Source: Lachnospiraceae bacterium (lineage in GTDB: Bacteria; Bacillota; Clostridia; Lachnospirales; Lachnospiraceae). From it: a stretch of DNA of 37,354 bases. The DNA is taken from positions 1-37,354 of the forward strand of contig JAFTAP010000104.1 in assembly GCA_017455525.1 (NCBI GenBank), given 5' to 3'. Position 1 is the first letter of the stretch. Each line of letters opens with the position of its first letter. This document shows positions 16,456-26,251 of this stretch, in pieces. The notes beneath the pieces are model-generated. The model saw nothing but the letters and a program-made list of their open reading frames with translations. It was not told the origin of the DNA and searched no databases. The position numbers were made by a program, and so were the translations under genes.

Positions 16456-16965
16456 ATGAACTCGAACACGCTTTTTCTTATTGTAATAGCGATCCTGCTT
16501 ATCTGCTTTTTTGCGGGCAGAAGGGCGGGACTTATCAGGACGCTTATCCCTATAGCGTCTGCTCTTGCTTCATTCTGTCTGCTTGCGATAGCCTTGCCGA
16601 TATTCAGAAAGGATTTCACTGACAGTATCATGGGATTTGAAATAATAGATGCAGCGGCGTCAGCGGTTGCTTTTGCCGTGACCTTTCTTATTCTCCGATG
16701 GATAATAAAAGCGGTTTTAAGATTTTTCAGGATAATAGGCGACGCTCCCGTTGTCGGCACGGTGAACAGGGCATTGGGCGGCATAGTGGGCTTTCTCGGA
16801 GGGCTCGTCATAATATGGGGCACGTTCTTCTTCCTGCTCTTATTCTACGGACCGCAGGGCTTGCCCGAGTTCTTCGATGCCGTGAACGGAAATGAGTTCG
16901 TGAAGCTTCTATATAATAATAACCTTATCATGACGCTTGTGGACTATTTTATTTTTGTGGCATGA
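16456..16965 (+). CDS. CvpA-like membrane protein
   Basis: This 169-residue protein has four hydrophobic segments (about 4-14, 20-40, 60-80 and 98-128) in the CvpA/colicin V production arrangement, including GRRAGLIRTLIPIASALASF and VVGTVNRALGGIVGFLGGL. The family is widespread and linked to envelope processes, but its biochemical role is not settled. It is followed by about 85 nt without a gene or a clear terminator before the S10 operon promoter. Confidence 0.8.
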   Translation: MNSNTLFLIVIAILLICFFAGRRAGLIRTLIPIASALASFCLLAIALPIFRKDFTDSIMGFEIIDAAASAVAFAVTFLILRWIIKAVLRFFRIIGDAPVVGTVNRALGGIVGFLGGLVIIWGTFFFLLLFYGPQGLPEFFDAVNGNEFVKLLYNNNLIMTLVDYFIFVA

Positions 16966-17050
16966 ATGTTTCCTGACCACAATATCTGCCATTTATCAAA
17001 GCGCATTACAAATTTCCTGCTGATTTCTTGCGGAATTCTTAAAATTTTTC

Positions 17051-17079
17051 TTGCATTGGCCTCGAAACTGTGTTAATCT
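17051..17079 (+). promoter_or_regulatory. Promoter of the S10 ribosomal superoperon
   Basis: TTGCAT (17051-17056) and TAATCT (17074-17079) are 17 nt apart. The spacer ends in CTGTGT, and the region matches the promoter before rpmJ (29230-29258) at about 23 of 32 positions. Transcription would start near 17086. Confidence 0.75.
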
Positions 17080-17085
17080 AGCACT

Positions 17086-17390
17086 TGCCGTGACTGGCGA
17101 GGCGGTTTTATTACGTCTTGCGGCGATAGCTGGGAAGCGGAAGTTGCTGGCATGTGAGCCTAAGGCTTGGACCCAAGCATGGCAGGTAATTTCGTGGAGC
17201 GAATGTCAAGTCATAGAATTTTGGCGACGAAGTCACTGTACAGTTAGTGGAGGGAGCAAGGCCCGATAAGGGAACCGGCTTCGGACATAGTAAGGCTGCG
17301 GTCTGCATTTATTTAATATATAAAGGACACGCGCGGCAATGTGTACAGTCACCGACTAGAAATCATTAAATTAAGGAGGCGACTTTTTTT
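17086..17390 (+). promoter_or_regulatory. Long structured 5' leader of the S10 operon
   Basis: About 300 nt lie between the promoter and rpsJ without a credible gene. Hairpins visible by eye are CTTGCC with GGCGAG (17084-17101), GCTTG with CAAGC (17165-17178), TTCG with CGAA (near 17191-17203) and CCG-GCTT-CGG (near 17275-17283). A long-range match pairs ACTGTACA (near 17235) with TGTACAGT (near 17342). Leaders at this position bind L4 in E. coli, and others have been described in Firmicutes. Which protein is sensed here is not known. The last bases are AAGGAGGCGAC before the ATG. Confidence 0.65.
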
Positions 17391-17711
17391 ATGGCAAAAC
17401 AGGTAATGAGGATAACCCTTAAGGCGTACGATCATGAGCTCGTGGATCAGTCTGCTGCCAAGATAATAGAGGCAGTCAGGAAGAACGGCTCTGACGTATC
17501 AGGTCCCGTGCCCCTTCCTACTAAGAAGGAAGTGATCACGATCCTTCGTGCGGTACATAAGTACAAGGATTCGAGAGAGCAGTTCGAGCAGAGGACGCAT
17601 AAGAGGCTCATCGACGTGATAGCGCCCACGCAGAAGACCGTGGACGTGCTGCAGCGTCTTGAGATGCCTGCGGGTGTCTACATCGACATAAAGATGAAGG
17701 AAAAGAACTGA
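17391..17711 (+). CDS. rpsJ: 30S ribosomal protein S10
   Basis: S10 lies in the 30S head and in many bacteria also acts with NusB in antitermination. The 106-residue protein shows [20 protein letters not shown] and the conserved loop [39 protein letters not shown] seen here in pieces ([24 protein letters not shown]). It is the first gene of the superoperon, preceded by a long leader. Confidence 0.98.
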   Translation: MAKQVMRITLKAYDHELVDQSAAKIIEAVRKNGSDVSGPVPLPTKKEVITILRAVHKYKDSREQFEQRTHKRLIDVIAPTQKTVDVLQRLEMPAGVYIDIKMKEKN

Positions 17712-17726
17712 TAAGAAGTGCGTAAT

Positions 17727-17771
17727 GAGCGCAGACCTTGAGATGATCCGTAAAATCAAGGCGTGACGCTC
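17727..17771 (+). promoter_or_regulatory. Intercistronic stem-loop between rpsJ and rplC
   Basis: Two stacked helices, GAGCG with CGCTC (17727-17731 and 17767-17771) and CCTTGA with TCAAGG (17736-17741 and 17756-17761), are separated by small internal loops and close on a 14-nt loop. No T-run follows, so it is not a standard terminator. It could be an RNA-processing or control element. Confidence 0.45.
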
Positions 17772-17793
17772 CGAGGCGCAGAAAGGATAAGAG

Positions 17794-18477
17794 ATGAAGA
17801 AGGGAATACTTGCTAAGAAGATTGGCATGACGCAGATCTTTGACGAGAACGGAGCCCTTATACCGGTAACGGTACTTGAAGCGGGCCCCTGCGTCGTGAC
17901 ACAGCTGAGGACTATGGAGAATGACGGCTACGAGGCGGTTCAGGTAGGCTTCGGCGAGAAGAAAGAGAAGGTAGTGAATAAGGACAAGGGCGGAGCGAAG
18001 AACGTGGCTCACAGGCACGGCGCGACGAAGCCTGAGATGGGACTTTTCAAGAAGGCGGGCGTAGAGCCGAAGAGGTTCCTTCGCGAGTTCAAGTTTGAGA
18101 ACAGCTCCGAATATACGCTTGGTCAGGAGATAAAGGCTGATATCTTCGAGGCTGGCGAAAAGGTTGACGTGACCGCCATATCAAAGGGTAAGGGCTTCCA
18201 GGGCGCTATCAAGAGATACGGACAGCACAGGGGACCCATGAAGCACGGCTCCAAGTTCCACCGTCATCAGGGCTCTAACGGCGCTACATCTTCCCCCAGC
18301 CGCGTGTTCAAGGGTAAGGGAATGCCCGGACACATGGGATCCGTACAGGTTACCGTTAAGAACCTTGAGGTAGTGCGCGCGGACGCAGAGAAGAATCTTC
18401 TCCTTATTAAGGGCGCAGTTCCCGGACCAAAGAAGGGTCTGATCACTATAAAAGAGACCACGAAGGTTTCTAAATAA
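17794..18477 (+). CDS. rplC: 50S ribosomal protein L3
   Basis: L3 is an early-assembly protein reaching toward the peptidyl transferase centre. The 227-residue protein begins [16 protein letters not shown]. It carries the loop [18 protein letters not shown], with the glutamine that is often methylated in this protein, and [17 protein letters not shown]. It is slightly longer than the usual 205-215 residues. AAAGGATAAGAG precedes the start. Confidence 0.98.
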   Translation: MKKGILAKKIGMTQIFDENGALIPVTVLEAGPCVVTQLRTMENDGYEAVQVGFGEKKEKVVNKDKGGAKNVAHRHGATKPEMGLFKKAGVEPKRFLREFKFENSSEYTLGQEIKADIFEAGEKVDVTAISKGKGFQGAIKRYGQHRGPMKHGSKFHRHQGSNGATSSPSRVFKGKGMPGHMGSVQVTVKNLEVVRADAEKNLLLIKGAVPGPKKGLITIKETTKVSK

Positions 18478-18504
18478 TCGAGAAGAGAAAGGAGGAAACC
18501 TAAA

Positions 18505-19125
18505 ATGGCAGACGTAAAGACATACGACATGACAGGCAAAGAGACGGGCACTATGACGCTTGACGATGGTATCTTCGGCGTCAAGGTGAACGAGCATCTC
18601 ATACACATGGCGGTCCTGCAGTATCTTGCTAATCACCGTCAGGGCACGCAGAAGGCAAAGACAAGGTCAGAGGTACGCGGAGGCGGAAGGAAGCCCTGGA
18701 GACAGAAGGGCACGGGTCACGCAAGGCAGGGTTCTACGAGGGCTCCCCAGTGGAGGCACGGCGGAGTAGTATTCGCTCCCGTTCCGAGAGACTACAGCTT
18801 CAAGATGAATAAGAAGGAGAAGAGGATCGCCTTAAAGAGCGCCCTCACATCCAGAGTAGAGGCAGAGAAGCTCATAGTGCTCGACGAGCTTAAGATTGAC
18901 GAGTATAAGACGAAGGAAGTGAAGAAGGTGCTTGACGCGCTTAAGGTAGGCAAGGCTCTCATAGTCCTTGATTCACTTGACAAGAAGGCTATAATCTCAG
19001 CGAGGAACCTTCCGGACGTGGCTACCTGTCAGGCGGACAGCATCAATACTTATGACATCATGAAGTACAGCACGGTAGTCGCGACTAAGGCTGCTATAGA
19101 GAAGATACAGGAGGTATACGCATAA
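18505..19125 (+). CDS. rplD: 50S ribosomal protein L4
   Basis: L4 lines the exit tunnel and is the autoregulator of the S10 operon in E. coli. The 206-residue protein carries the tunnel loop [35 protein letters not shown] (seen as [15 protein letters not shown]). Its stop overlaps the start of rplW by 1 bp, indicating coupled translation. Confidence 0.98.
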   Translation: MADVKTYDMTGKETGTMTLDDGIFGVKVNEHLIHMAVLQYLANHRQGTQKAKTRSEVRGGGRKPWRQKGTGHARQGSTRAPQWRHGGVVFAPVPRDYSFKMNKKEKRIALKSALTSRVEAEKLIVLDELKIDEYKTKEVKKVLDALKVGKALIVLDSLDKKAIISARNLPDVATCQADSINTYDIMKYSTVVATKAAIEKIQEVYA

Positions 19126-19424
19126 TGGCTGACATTAAATATTACGACGTGATACTCCGTCCTGTGATCACAGAGAAATCCATGAGCCTGCAGGCGGAGA
19201 GGAAGTACACCTTCTATGTAGCGCCTTCAGCGAATAAGACCATGATCAAGGAGGCCGTCGAGAGGATGTTTGACGGCGTGAAGGTCGAGAAGGTCTACAC
19301 CATGAATCTTCCGGGCAAGAAGCGCAGGAGAGGGATGGTAGAAGGATATACGGCAAAGAGGAAGAAGGCTATCGTCAAGCTGACAGCGGAATCCAAGGAG
19401 ATAGAGATCTTCACAGGACTTTAA
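19125..19424 (+). CDS. rplW: 50S ribosomal protein L23
   Basis: L23 sits at the tunnel exit and is the docking site for trigger factor and SRP. The 99-residue protein shows [15 protein letters not shown] and the basic loop [15 protein letters not shown]. It starts at the overlap with rplD and is followed by an unusually long gap for this operon (95 bp) holding a hairpin. Confidence 0.97.
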   Translation: MADIKYYDVILRPVITEKSMSLQAERKYTFYVAPSANKTMIKEAVERMFDGVKVEKVYTMNLPGKKRRRGMVEGYTAKRKKAIVKLTAESKEIEIFTGL

Positions 19425-19452
19425 GCCGTAAGGATCTGAGATGAACTTAAGC

Positions 19453-19483
19453 CCGGCTAAAGAATGGTGACCCAGGGAGCCGG
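19453..19483 (+). promoter_or_regulatory. Intercistronic stem-loop between rplW and rplB
   Basis: CCGGCT (19453-19458) pairs with AGCCGG (19478-19483) around a 19-nt loop that contains a smaller CCC/GGG pairing. No T-run follows. It fits an RNA-level element rather than a terminator. Confidence 0.35.
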
Positions 19484-19519
19484 ACGATAAAATTATTCAG
19501 ATACAGAAAGGAAAGAGAG

Positions 19520-20365
19520 ATGGGAATAAAATCATATAAGCCCTATACGCCTTCAAGAAGGCACATGACAGGCTCTGATTTCTCGGAGATAACGAAGAAG
19601 ACCCCTGAGAAGTCTCTGCTTGCGAAGAAGAAGAAGCATTCCGGAAGGAATAATCAGGGCAAGATAACCGTGCGTCACAGAGGCGGCGGAAACAGGCAGA
19701 AGTACAGGATAATCGATTTCAAGAGGAACGACAAGGATGGCATACCCGCTAAGGTCGCAGGCATAGAGTACGATCCTAACAGGACGGCTAATATTGCCTT
19801 GCTTTTCTATGCGGACGGCGAGAAGAGATACATCTTAGCGCCGAACGGCCTTACGAACGGGATGACGGTAATGAACGGTCCCGAAGCCGAGATAAGGGTA
19901 GGAAACTGTCTTCCGCTTGCGAATATACCCGTAGGTACCGAGGTTCACAATATAGAGATGATACCCGGCAAGGGCGGTCAGATGGTAAGAAGCGCCGGCA
20001 CGTCGGCACAGCTCATGGCTAAGGAAGGCAAGTACGCTACGCTGAAGCTTCCTTCAGGCGAGATGCGCATGGTGCCGATAGGCTGCAGGGCTACGATAGG
20101 AACGGTCGGAAATATCGACCATAACCTTATAAATTACGGAAAAGCAGGACGCATCCGTCACATGGGCATCCGTCCTACGGTCAGGGGTTCGGTCATGAAC
20201 CCGAACGACCACCCGCACGGTGGTGGTGAAGGACGCGCACCTATCGGACGTCCGGGACCTTCCACTCCTTGGGGCAAGCCCGCTTTAGGCTATAAGACAA
20301 GGAAAGCCAAGAAGGCAAGCAACAAGCTCATCGTGAGAAGAAGAAACGGCAAGGCACTAGGTTAA
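19520..20365 (+). CDS. rplB: 50S ribosomal protein L2
   Basis: L2 supports peptidyl transfer and subunit joining. The 281-residue protein begins [20 protein letters not shown]. It shows [18 protein letters not shown] and the conserved C-terminal [18 protein letters not shown] with the histidine associated with the catalytic centre. GGAAAGAGAG precedes the start. Confidence 0.98.
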   Translation: MGIKSYKPYTPSRRHMTGSDFSEITKKTPEKSLLAKKKKHSGRNNQGKITVRHRGGGNRQKYRIIDFKRNDKDGIPAKVAGIEYDPNRTANIALLFYADGEKRYILAPNGLTNGMTVMNGPEAEIRVGNCLPLANIPVGTEVHNIEMIPGKGGQMVRSAGTSAQLMAKEGKYATLKLPSGEMRMVPIGCRATIGTVGNIDHNLINYGKAGRIRHMGIRPTVRGSVMNPNDHPHGGGEGRAPIGRPGPSTPWGKPALGYKTRKAKKASNKLIVRRRNGKALG

Positions 20366-20379
20366 GGAGGGTAAGATAG

Positions 20380-20661
20380 ATGTCACGTTCAATAAAAAAA
20401 GGACCGTTCGCGGATGAAAGCCTTCTGAAGAAGGTAGATGCGATGAACGCATCCGGCAAGAAAGAAGTAATAAAGACATGGTCTCGCCGTTCTACTATCT
20501 TTCCTTCATTCGTAGGACATACGATAGCAGTGCATGACGGCAGGAAGCATGTGCCCGTGTATATCACGGAGGACATGGTAGGACATAAGCTGGGTGAGTT
20601 CGTTATGACAAGGACATACAGAGGACATGCATCGTCAGAGTCCAAGTCAGGCGTTAAGTAA
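20380..20661 (+). CDS. rpsS: 30S ribosomal protein S19
   Basis: S19 forms the head of the 30S subunit with S13. The 93-residue protein begins [19 protein letters not shown] and carries [20 protein letters not shown] and [20 protein letters not shown] precedes the start, 14 bp behind rplB. Confidence 0.98.
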   Translation: MSRSIKKGPFADESLLKKVDAMNASGKKEVIKTWSRRSTIFPSFVGHTIAVHDGRKHVPVYITEDMVGHKLGEFVMTRTYRGHASSESKSGVK

Positions 20662-20688
20662 GGATAATAAGGAAGGAGGTCATAATCC

Positions 20689-21081
20689 ATGGCAAAAGGA
20701 CATAGATCCCAGATAAAAAGGGAGAGAAACGAAAATAACAGGGAAAAGAGACCGCACGCTAAGTTATCCTACGCCAGAATCCCTATACAGAAGGCATGCT
20801 TCGTATTGGATGCAATAAGAGGCAAGGATTTAGACGAGGCGATCGCGATACTCACATACAATCCGAGATATGCGTCAGAGGTCATACTTAAGCTCCTCAA
20901 TTCAGCAGTAGCGAATGCGGAGAATAACAACGGAATGGACACCTCGAAGCTTTATGTAGCAGTATGCTACGCTACTCCGGGTCCCATGCTCAAGCGCATA
21001 CAGCCCAGGGCACAGGGGCGCGCATACAGGATCTTGAAGAGGATGTGCCACATTAACATCGTACTGGATGAAAGGAGCTAA
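20689..21081 (+). CDS. rplV: 50S ribosomal protein L22
   Basis: L22 lines the exit tunnel; changes in its loop cause macrolide resistance. The 130-residue protein carries the tunnel loop and tail region GPMLKRIQPRAQGRAYRILK, with an Arg/Lys-rich N-terminal stretch of about 20 residues before the core. AAGGAGG precedes the start. Confidence 0.97.
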   Translation: MAKGHRSQIKRERNENNREKRPHAKLSYARIPIQKACFVLDAIRGKDLDEAIAILTYNPRYASEVILKLLNSAVANAENNNGMDTSKLYVAVCYATPGPMLKRIQPRAQGRAYRILKRMCHINIVLDERS

Positions 21082-21084
21082 TAT

Positions 21085-21807
21085 ATGGGACAGAAGGTTA
21101 ATCCCCATGGCCTGAGAGTAGGTATCATAAAGGACTGGAGTTCGAGATGGTTCGCGCCCGATACGGAGTTCGCAGACAAGCTCGTCGAGGATCATAAGAT
21201 AAGGGAATTCCTCAAGAAGGAGCTGTATCAGGCAGGCATCTCAAGGATAGAGATAGAGAGGGCCGCAGGCAAGGCGAAGGTTATCGTGTACGCTGCTAAG
21301 GTCGGTATCGTGATGGGCAAGGGCGGAGCAGAGATCGAGAAGACCAAGAAGAAGCTTCAGAAGCTCTCCAAGGACACCCTCGTGCTCGACGTGAGAGAGG
21401 TAAGACGCCCCGACAGGGATGCTCAGCTCGTGGCGGAGAATATCGCCGGACAGCTTGAGAACCGCGTTTCCTTCAGGCGCGCCATGAAGTCCGCTATGCA
21501 GAGGACCATGAAGAACGGCGCTAAGGGAATAAAGGCGAGCGTATCTGGGAGGCTCGGCGGTGCGGATATCGCCCGCAGAGAGTTCTATTCAGAGGGAACC
21601 ATACCCCTTCAGACTTTAAGGGCTGACATAGATTACGGCTTCGCTGAGGCGGACACGACCTACGGCAAGATAGGCGTGAAGGTCTGGATTTATAAGGATG
21701 AAGTGTTAGGCAAGCATAAGTACGCTGTTTCCGAGGACGACATGCCTGAGGATCCTAACATGAGGAATAACAGAAGAAGAAACAACAGGAGGGAGGGTGA
21801 CAGATAA
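21085..21807 (+). CDS. rpsC: 30S ribosomal protein S3
   Basis: S3 lies at the mRNA entry. The 240-residue protein begins [18 protein letters not shown] and contains the KH-domain motif [13 protein letters not shown] and the C-terminal domain with [17 protein letters not shown]. The tail is Asn/Arg-rich. It starts 3 bp after rplV and overlaps rplP by 1 bp. Confidence 0.98.
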   Translation: MGQKVNPHGLRVGIIKDWSSRWFAPDTEFADKLVEDHKIREFLKKELYQAGISRIEIERAAGKAKVIVYAAKVGIVMGKGGAEIEKTKKKLQKLSKDTLVLDVREVRRPDRDAQLVAENIAGQLENRVSFRRAMKSAMQRTMKNGAKGIKASVSGRLGGADIARREFYSEGTIPLQTLRADIDYGFAEADTTYGKIGVKVWIYKDEVLGKHKYAVSEDDMPEDPNMRNNRRRNNRREGDR

Positions 21808-22253
21808 TGTTAATGCCAAAGAGAGTAAAGCATCGTAAGCAGATGCGCGGAACGATGCGCGGCAAGGCACATTCCGGCAATACCATAGCATACGGTGAGT
21901 ACGGTATCGTAGCCCTGGAGCCCTGCTGGGTCAAGTCAAATCAGATAGAGGCTGCCCGTGTCGCCATGACGAGGTACATCAAGCGTGGCGGACAGGTATG
22001 GATCAAGATATTCCCGGACAAGCCCGTGACGGCAAAGCCTGCCGAGACGAGGATGGGTTCAGGTAAGGGAGCCCTCGAGTACTGGGTAGCCGTCGTGAAG
22101 CCCGGACGCGTCATGTTCGAGATAGCGGGAGTATCGGAAGAGATAGCAAGAGAGGCTTTACGTCTTGCTTCACATAAGCTTCCCTGCAAGTGCAAGATTT
22201 ATTCAAAGGCTGACCTTGCGGCGGAGGTAGCGGCGAAAGGCGGTGACAACTAA
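21807..22253 (+). CDS. rplP: 50S ribosomal protein L16
   Basis: L16 helps position A-site tRNA. The 148-residue protein begins [20 protein letters not shown], the family's standard start. It contains the conserved [20 protein letters not shown] and [15 protein letters not shown]. Its start codon overlaps the rpsC stop, and its stop overlaps rpmC. Confidence 0.98.
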   Translation: MLMPKRVKHRKQMRGTMRGKAHSGNTIAYGEYGIVALEPCWVKSNQIEAARVAMTRYIKRGGQVWIKIFPDKPVTAKPAETRMGSGKGALEYWVAVVKPGRVMFEIAGVSEEIAREALRLASHKLPCKCKIYSKADLAAEVAAKGGDN

Positions 22254-22459
22254 TGAAAAGAGATAAGTATCTGGAAGATCTCAGGGCGAAGTCAGGGCCG
22301 GAGCTTGAAAGCGACCTCACCGCGGCGAAGAAGGAGCTTTTCAATCTTCGTTTCCAGAATGCGACGAACCAGATTGACAACACGTCTCGCATAAGAGAGG
22401 TCAGGAAGAACATAGCGCGGATCAAGACGGTCATCACCGAGAAATCGGCTGAAGCCTGA
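22253..22459 (+). CDS. rpmC: 50S ribosomal protein L29
   Basis: L29 is a small helical protein near the tunnel exit. The 68 residues form two helices with the conserved [18 protein letters not shown] and [11 protein letters not shown]. It starts within the TAATG overlap with rplP. Confidence 0.96.
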   Translation: MKRDKYLEDLRAKSGPELESDLTAAKKELFNLRFQNATNQIDNTSRIREVRKNIARIKTVITEKSAEA

Positions 22460-22476
22460 TCGGAAAGGAGATAAAC

Positions 22477-22734
22477 GTGGAAGAGAGAAATCTTAGGAAA
22501 ACCCGTGTAGGGAAGGTCACAAGCGACAAGATGGACAAGACCATCACCGTGGCTGTGCAGGACAATGTGCGTCATCCCCTTTACAAGAAGATCGTGAAAC
22601 GTACATACAAGCTTCATGCGCATGACGAGAATAATGAAGCGAATATCGGTGACACTGTCAAGGTAATGGAGACGCGTCCCCTCTCTAAGACTAAGAGGTG
22701 GAGACTCGTCGAGATAATAGAGAGAGCTAAGTAA
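22477..22734 (+). CDS. rpsQ: 30S ribosomal protein S17
   Basis: S17 is a primary 16S binder. The 85-residue protein shows [21 protein letters not shown] and [14 protein letters not shown]. The start is a GTG at 22477 with GGAAAGGAG upstream. The family core begins only a few residues later, so this start fits. Confidence 0.97.
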   Translation: MEERNLRKTRVGKVTSDKMDKTITVAVQDNVRHPLYKKIVKRTYKLHAHDENNEANIGDTVKVMETRPLSKTKRWRLVEIIERAK

Positions 22735-22752
22735 ACCTGAAAGGAGCGGAAC

Positions 22753-23121
22753 ATGGTACAGCAGGAAACAAGACTGAAAGTTGCTGACAATACCGGCGCG
22801 AAGGAGCTCCTTACCATCAGGGTAATGGGAGGCTCTACGAGGAGATACGCCAGCGTGGGCGATATCATCACGGCGACTGTCAAGGACGCGACACCCGGAG
22901 GAGTAGTGAAGAAGGGCGACGTCGTGAAGGCAGTCGTGGTGCGCACGGTGAAGTCGATACGCCGCAAGGACGGTTCATACATCCGTTTTGACGAGAATGC
23001 GGCGGTCATCATCAAGGAAGACAACACGCCAAGAGGAACACGTATATTCGGGCCCGTAGCCAGGGAGCTTCGCGACAAGCAGTTCATGAAGATAGTCTCG
23101 CTTGCGCCCGAAGTATTATAA
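22753..23121 (+). CDS. rplN: 50S ribosomal protein L14
   Basis: L14 lies at the subunit interface. The 122-residue protein, standard length, begins [20 protein letters not shown] and ends [25 protein letters not shown], read in parts. AAAGGAGCGG precedes the start. Confidence 0.98.
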   Translation: MVQQETRLKVADNTGAKELLTIRVMGGSTRRYASVGDIITATVKDATPGGVVKKGDVVKAVVVRTVKSIRRKDGSYIRFDENAAVIIKEDNTPRGTRIFGPVARELRDKQFMKIVSLAPEVL

Positions 23122-23131
23122 GGAGGTCATC

Positions 23132-23443
23132 ATGGCGACATTGAAGATAAAGAAGGGCGATACCGTACAGGTCATCGCAGGCAGAAGCAAGGGCAAGCAG
23201 GGCAAGGTCATCTCCATAGACAGGAAGAGAGGCAAGATAGTCGTAGAGGGAGTGAACATGGTGACGAAGCATGAGAAGCCCTCAGCCGGGAATCCTGACG
23301 GCGGGATCACCCATAAGGAAGGCACGATAGACATCTCTAATGTGATGTATGTGCATAACGGCAAGCCCACGAGGGTTGGTTTCCAGATAAACGGGGACAA
23401 GAAGGTCCGCATCGCCAAGTCAACAGGCGAAGTCATAGACTGA
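23132..23443 (+). CDS. rplX: 50S ribosomal protein L24
   Basis: L24 starts 50S assembly. The start chosen is the ATG at 23132 (MATLKIKKGDTVQVI), directly preceded by AAGGAGGTCATC, giving 103 residues. An upstream in-frame ATG at 23102 would overlap rplN. The KOW motif (KKGDTVQVIAGRSKGKQGKV) and GGITHKEGTIDISNVM are typical. Confidence 0.97.
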   Translation: MATLKIKKGDTVQVIAGRSKGKQGKVISIDRKRGKIVVEGVNMVTKHEKPSAGNPDGGITHKEGTIDISNVMYVHNGKPTRVGFQINGDKKVRIAKSTGEVID

Positions 23444-23458
23444 TAAGGAGGCCTGAAA

Positions 23459-24010
23459 TTGAGCAGATATAAAGAGATATACAACACAGAAATAAGGGAT
23501 GCCATGCAGAAGAAATTCGGCTATAAGAATGTCATGGAGATCCCGAAGCTTGAGAAGATAGTCGTGAACATGGGCGTCGGCGAGGCGAAGGACAATGCGA
23601 AGCTCCTTGATTCCGCAGTTACGGATCTTGAGAAGATCACGGGACAGCATGTGGTCACGACCAAGGCAAAGAAGGCTGTCGCTAACTTCAAGATAAGGGA
23701 AGGCATGAAGATAGGCTGCAAGGTGACGCTTCGCGGAGAAAAGATGTACGACTTCCTTGACAGACTCGTAAACCTTGCGCTTCCCCGAGTCCGCGACTTC
23801 AGGGGAGTGTCGGCTAATTCCTTCGACGGAAGAGGCAACTATGCGCTGGGTATAAAGGAGCAGATCATATTCCCGGAGATTGAGTATGACAAGATCGACA
23901 AGATCAGAGGCATGGACGTCATAATTGTTACCACGGCAAAGACGGACGAAGAGGCAAGGGAGCTTCTAAGGCTCTTCAATATGCCGTTTGAGAAACAGGA
24001 GGCAGTATAA
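23459..24010 (+). CDS. rplE: 50S ribosomal protein L5
   Basis: L5 binds 5S rRNA and contacts P-site tRNA. The 183-residue protein shows [38 protein letters not shown] and [17 protein letters not shown]. The start is a TTG at 23459, preceded by AAGGAGG. The N-terminal residues [14 protein letters not shown] are typical, which supports the TTG. Confidence 0.97.
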   Translation: MSRYKEIYNTEIRDAMQKKFGYKNVMEIPKLEKIVVNMGVGEAKDNAKLLDSAVTDLEKITGQHVVTTKAKKAVANFKIREGMKIGCKVTLRGEKMYDFLDRLVNLALPRVRDFRGVSANSFDGRGNYALGIKEQIIFPEIEYDKIDKIRGMDVIIVTTAKTDEEARELLRLFNMPFEKQEAV

Positions 24011-24011
24011 T

Positions 24012-24197
24012 ATGGCAAAGTTATCGATGAAAAGAAAGCAGCAGAGGAAGCCTAAGTTCTCAACCAGAGCATATACCCGCTGCAGGATCTGCGGACGTCC
24101 TCATTCAGTCCTCAGGAAATACGGCATCTGCCGCATATGCTTCAGGGAGCTGGCATATAAGGGACAGATACCCGGTATAAAGAAAGCTTCATGGTAA
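24012..24197 (+). CDS. rpsN: 30S ribosomal protein S14, zinc type
   Basis: S14 is in the 30S head. The ATG at 24012, 1 bp behind rplE, gives the standard 61-residue zinc form ([20 protein letters not shown], read in part). The zinc site is CRICGRP followed by CRICF. An in-frame ATG at 23988 would extend it into rplE and is not needed. Confidence 0.97.
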   Translation: MAKLSMKRKQQRKPKFSTRAYTRCRICGRPHSVLRKYGICRICFRELAYKGQIPGIKKASW

Positions 24198-24226
24198 GTT
24201 AAGGATTGAGAAAGGAGATCAAATAA

Positions 24227-24634
24227 ATGCTTACGACTAATGATCCGATTGCGGATATGCTTACAAGAATACGTAACGCAAATACTGCAAAACATGATAC
24301 GGTCGAGATCCCTACGTCAAAGATGAAGCTTGCCATAGCGGGCATCCTTCAGGAAGAGGGATACATCAAGAGCTACGAGCTCGTTGATGCGGTTAACGAC
24401 TTCAAGAACATCAAGATAGAGCTTAAGTATAACGACAACAAGAAGGAGAAGGTCATCTCCGGGCTTAAGAGGATATCGAAGCCGGGCTTGCGTATATATG
24501 CGGGCAAGGACGAGCTTCCGAAGGTTCTCGGCGGACTCGGGATAGCGATCATCTCTACGAATAAAGGCGTGATAACTGACAAGAAAGCAAGGGAGCTGGG
24601 CGTCGGCGGAGAAGTCCTTGCTTTCGTATGGTAA
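24227..24634 (+). CDS. rpsH: 30S ribosomal protein S8
   Basis: S8 binds the central domain of 16S rRNA and is the spc-operon autoregulator in E. coli. The 135-residue protein shows [19 protein letters not shown] and the C-terminal [30 protein letters not shown] precedes the start. Confidence 0.98.
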   Translation: MLTTNDPIADMLTRIRNANTAKHDTVEIPTSKMKLAIAGILQEEGYIKSYELVDAVNDFKNIKIELKYNDNKKEKVISGLKRISKPGLRIYAGKDELPKVLGGLGIAIISTNKGVITDKKARELGVGGEVLAFVW

Positions 24635-24653
24635 ATAAAAGGAGGTTGCGGGC

Positions 24654-25193
24654 ATGTCACGAATAGGAAAAATGCCTATCGCCATACCGTCGGGAGTGAC
24701 GGTCAATGTGGCAGAAAATAATACGGTGACTGTAAAGGGACCGAAGGGGGAGCTAAAAAGGACTCTCCCTGCCATGCTTACTATAAAGCAGGAAGACGGT
24801 CAGCTTAAGATAGAGCGTCCTGACGATGAGAAGCAGACAAAGGCTTACCACGGTCTTACAAGGGCTCTTATCAACAACATGGTAGTCGGAGTTACCGAAG
24901 GCTACAACAAGACCCTTGAGATAAACGGTGTCGGCTACAGAGCGGCGAAGCAGGGCAAGAAGCTCACGCTCTCGCTCGGATACTCACATCCTGTAGAGAT
25001 GGAGGATCCTGAAGGTATCTCTACCGAGGTCAAGGACAATCAGATAATAGTGTCCGGCATCAGCAAGGAGGCCGTAGGACAGTATGCAGCGGTCATCCGC
25101 AGCAAGAGACCGCCGGAGCCTTATAAGGGCAAGGGCATCAAGTATGCTGACGAGAGGATCAGGCGTAAGGTCGGTAAGACAGGTAAGAAATAA
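24654..25193 (+). CDS. rplF: 50S ribosomal protein L6
   Basis: L6 lies near the factor-binding site. The 179-residue protein begins [17 protein letters not shown] and contains [19 protein letters not shown] and [26 protein letters not shown], read in pieces. GGAGGTTGCGGGC precedes the start. Confidence 0.98.
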   Translation: MSRIGKMPIAIPSGVTVNVAENNTVTVKGPKGELKRTLPAMLTIKQEDGQLKIERPDDEKQTKAYHGLTRALINNMVVGVTEGYNKTLEINGVGYRAAKQGKKLTLSLGYSHPVEMEDPEGISTEVKDNQIIVSGISKEAVGQYAAVIRSKRPPEPYKGKGIKYADERIRRKVGKTGKK

Positions 25194-25252
25194 TAAGTCA
25201 TAGTCATAAAGAGCAAAATCTTTTTATGCGGTGAAAACCGGAAAGGACAGAT

Positions 25253-25621
25253 ATGATCAAGAAGAAATCAAGAGCTAAGGTGCGCGAGAAGAAGCACATG
25301 CGCATAAGGAACCGTTTCAGCGGAACGGCGGAGAGACCGAGGCTTGCGGTGTTCCGCAGCAATAAGCACATCTATGCGCAGGTCATAGACGACGACGCGC
25401 AGACGACGCTTGCGGCCGCATCGACCGTAGAGAAGGACCTGGCGAAGGAATTAAAGTTCACGGACAATAAGGAAGCCGCCGAGTGCGTAGGCAAGGCAAT
25501 AGCGGAGCGCGCCAAGGCTAAGGGCATAGAAGAGGTCGTCTTCGACAGGGGCGGCTACATATATCACGGCAAGGTACAGGCATTAGCAGATGCGGCACGC
25601 GAGGCCGGTCTTAAATTCTAA
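25253..25621 (+). CDS. rplR: 50S ribosomal protein L18
   Basis: L18 binds 5S rRNA together with L5. The 122-residue protein shows [31 protein letters not shown] and the C-terminal [29 protein letters not shown] precedes the start, and there is a 59-bp gap after rplF. Confidence 0.98.
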   Translation: MIKKKSRAKVREKKHMRIRNRFSGTAERPRLAVFRSNKHIYAQVIDDDAQTTLAAASTVEKDLAKELKFTDNKEAAECVGKAIAERAKAKGIEEVVFDRGGYIYHGKVQALADAAREAGLKF

Positions 25622-25655
25622 GCTGTAAGTAAAAGAAGGCCTTTATATAATGAAC

Positions 25656-25695
25656 GGCATCAGGACTCCGGCTGCTAAAGCAGCCACCTCATGCC
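25656..25695 (+). promoter_or_regulatory. Intercistronic two-level stem-loop before rpsE
   Basis: GGCAT and ATGCC (25656-25660 and 25691-25695) enclose a 6-bp inner hairpin, GGCTGC with GCAGCC, around a TAAA loop (25670-25685). A TATAAT hexamer (25646-25651) lies just upstream but has only a poor -35 partner. No T-run follows the stem. Confidence 0.45.
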
Positions 25696-25714
25696 AAATG
25701 AAAGGAGAGGACAG

Positions 25715-26251
25715 ATGGAAGCAGATAACAGAGACAGAAGAAGAAATTCCAGAAACGACAGAGAGCCTGATGACGGACTTGAAGATAAGGTAGTAACCAT
25801 CAAGAGAGTCACGAAGGTCGTAAAAGGCGGTCGTAACATGCGCTTCTCCACCTTAGTGGTTGTAGGAGACAAGGAAGGACACGTAGGAGTAGGCCTTGGG
25901 AAGGCAACCGAGATACCGGAGGCTATCCGCAAAGGCAGAGAGGATGCGAAGAAGCACATGGTCTCAGTCTCGCTTGACGAGAACGGGTCCATATGCCACG
26001 ACTTCATAGGGCATTTCGGAGGAGCGAAGATACTGCTTAAAAGGGCTCCTGAAGGAACGGGTATCATAGCGGGCGGTCCCGCACGTATCGTCTGCGAGCT
26101 TTCGGGAATAAGGAATATCCGTACGAAGTCGCTCGGCTCTAACAATAAGCAGAATGTCGTGCTTGCGGCGATAGACGCCCTGCAGCAGATCATGTCTCCT
26201 GAGGAAGTTGCGCGCAAGAGAGGCAAGACTGTAGAGGAGGTGCTTGCATAA
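25715..26251 (+). CDS. rpsE: 30S ribosomal protein S5
   Basis: S5 contributes to decoding fidelity. The ATG at 25715 ([11 protein letters not shown]), preceded by GGAGAGGACAG, gives 178 residues. An upstream ATG at 25691 would add eight residues and ignore this ribosome binding site. An acidic/basic N-terminal tail precedes the core ([19 protein letters not shown] and [20 protein letters not shown]). It overlaps rpmD by 1 bp. Confidence 0.97.
   Translation: MEADNRDRRRNSRNDREPDDGLEDKVVTIKRVTKVVKGGRNMRFSTLVVVGDKEGHVGVGLGKATEIPEAIRKGREDAKKHMVSVSLDENGSICHDFIGHFGGAKILLKRAPEGTGIIAGGPARIVCELSGIRNIRTKSLGSNNKQNVVLAAIDALQQIMSPEEVARKRGKTVEEVLA

Noticed and set aside
17051-17308. Short ORFs on both strands in the region before rpsJ
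   Set aside because: They overlap the promoter and the structured leader, lack ribosome binding sites and show no recognisable protein pattern.
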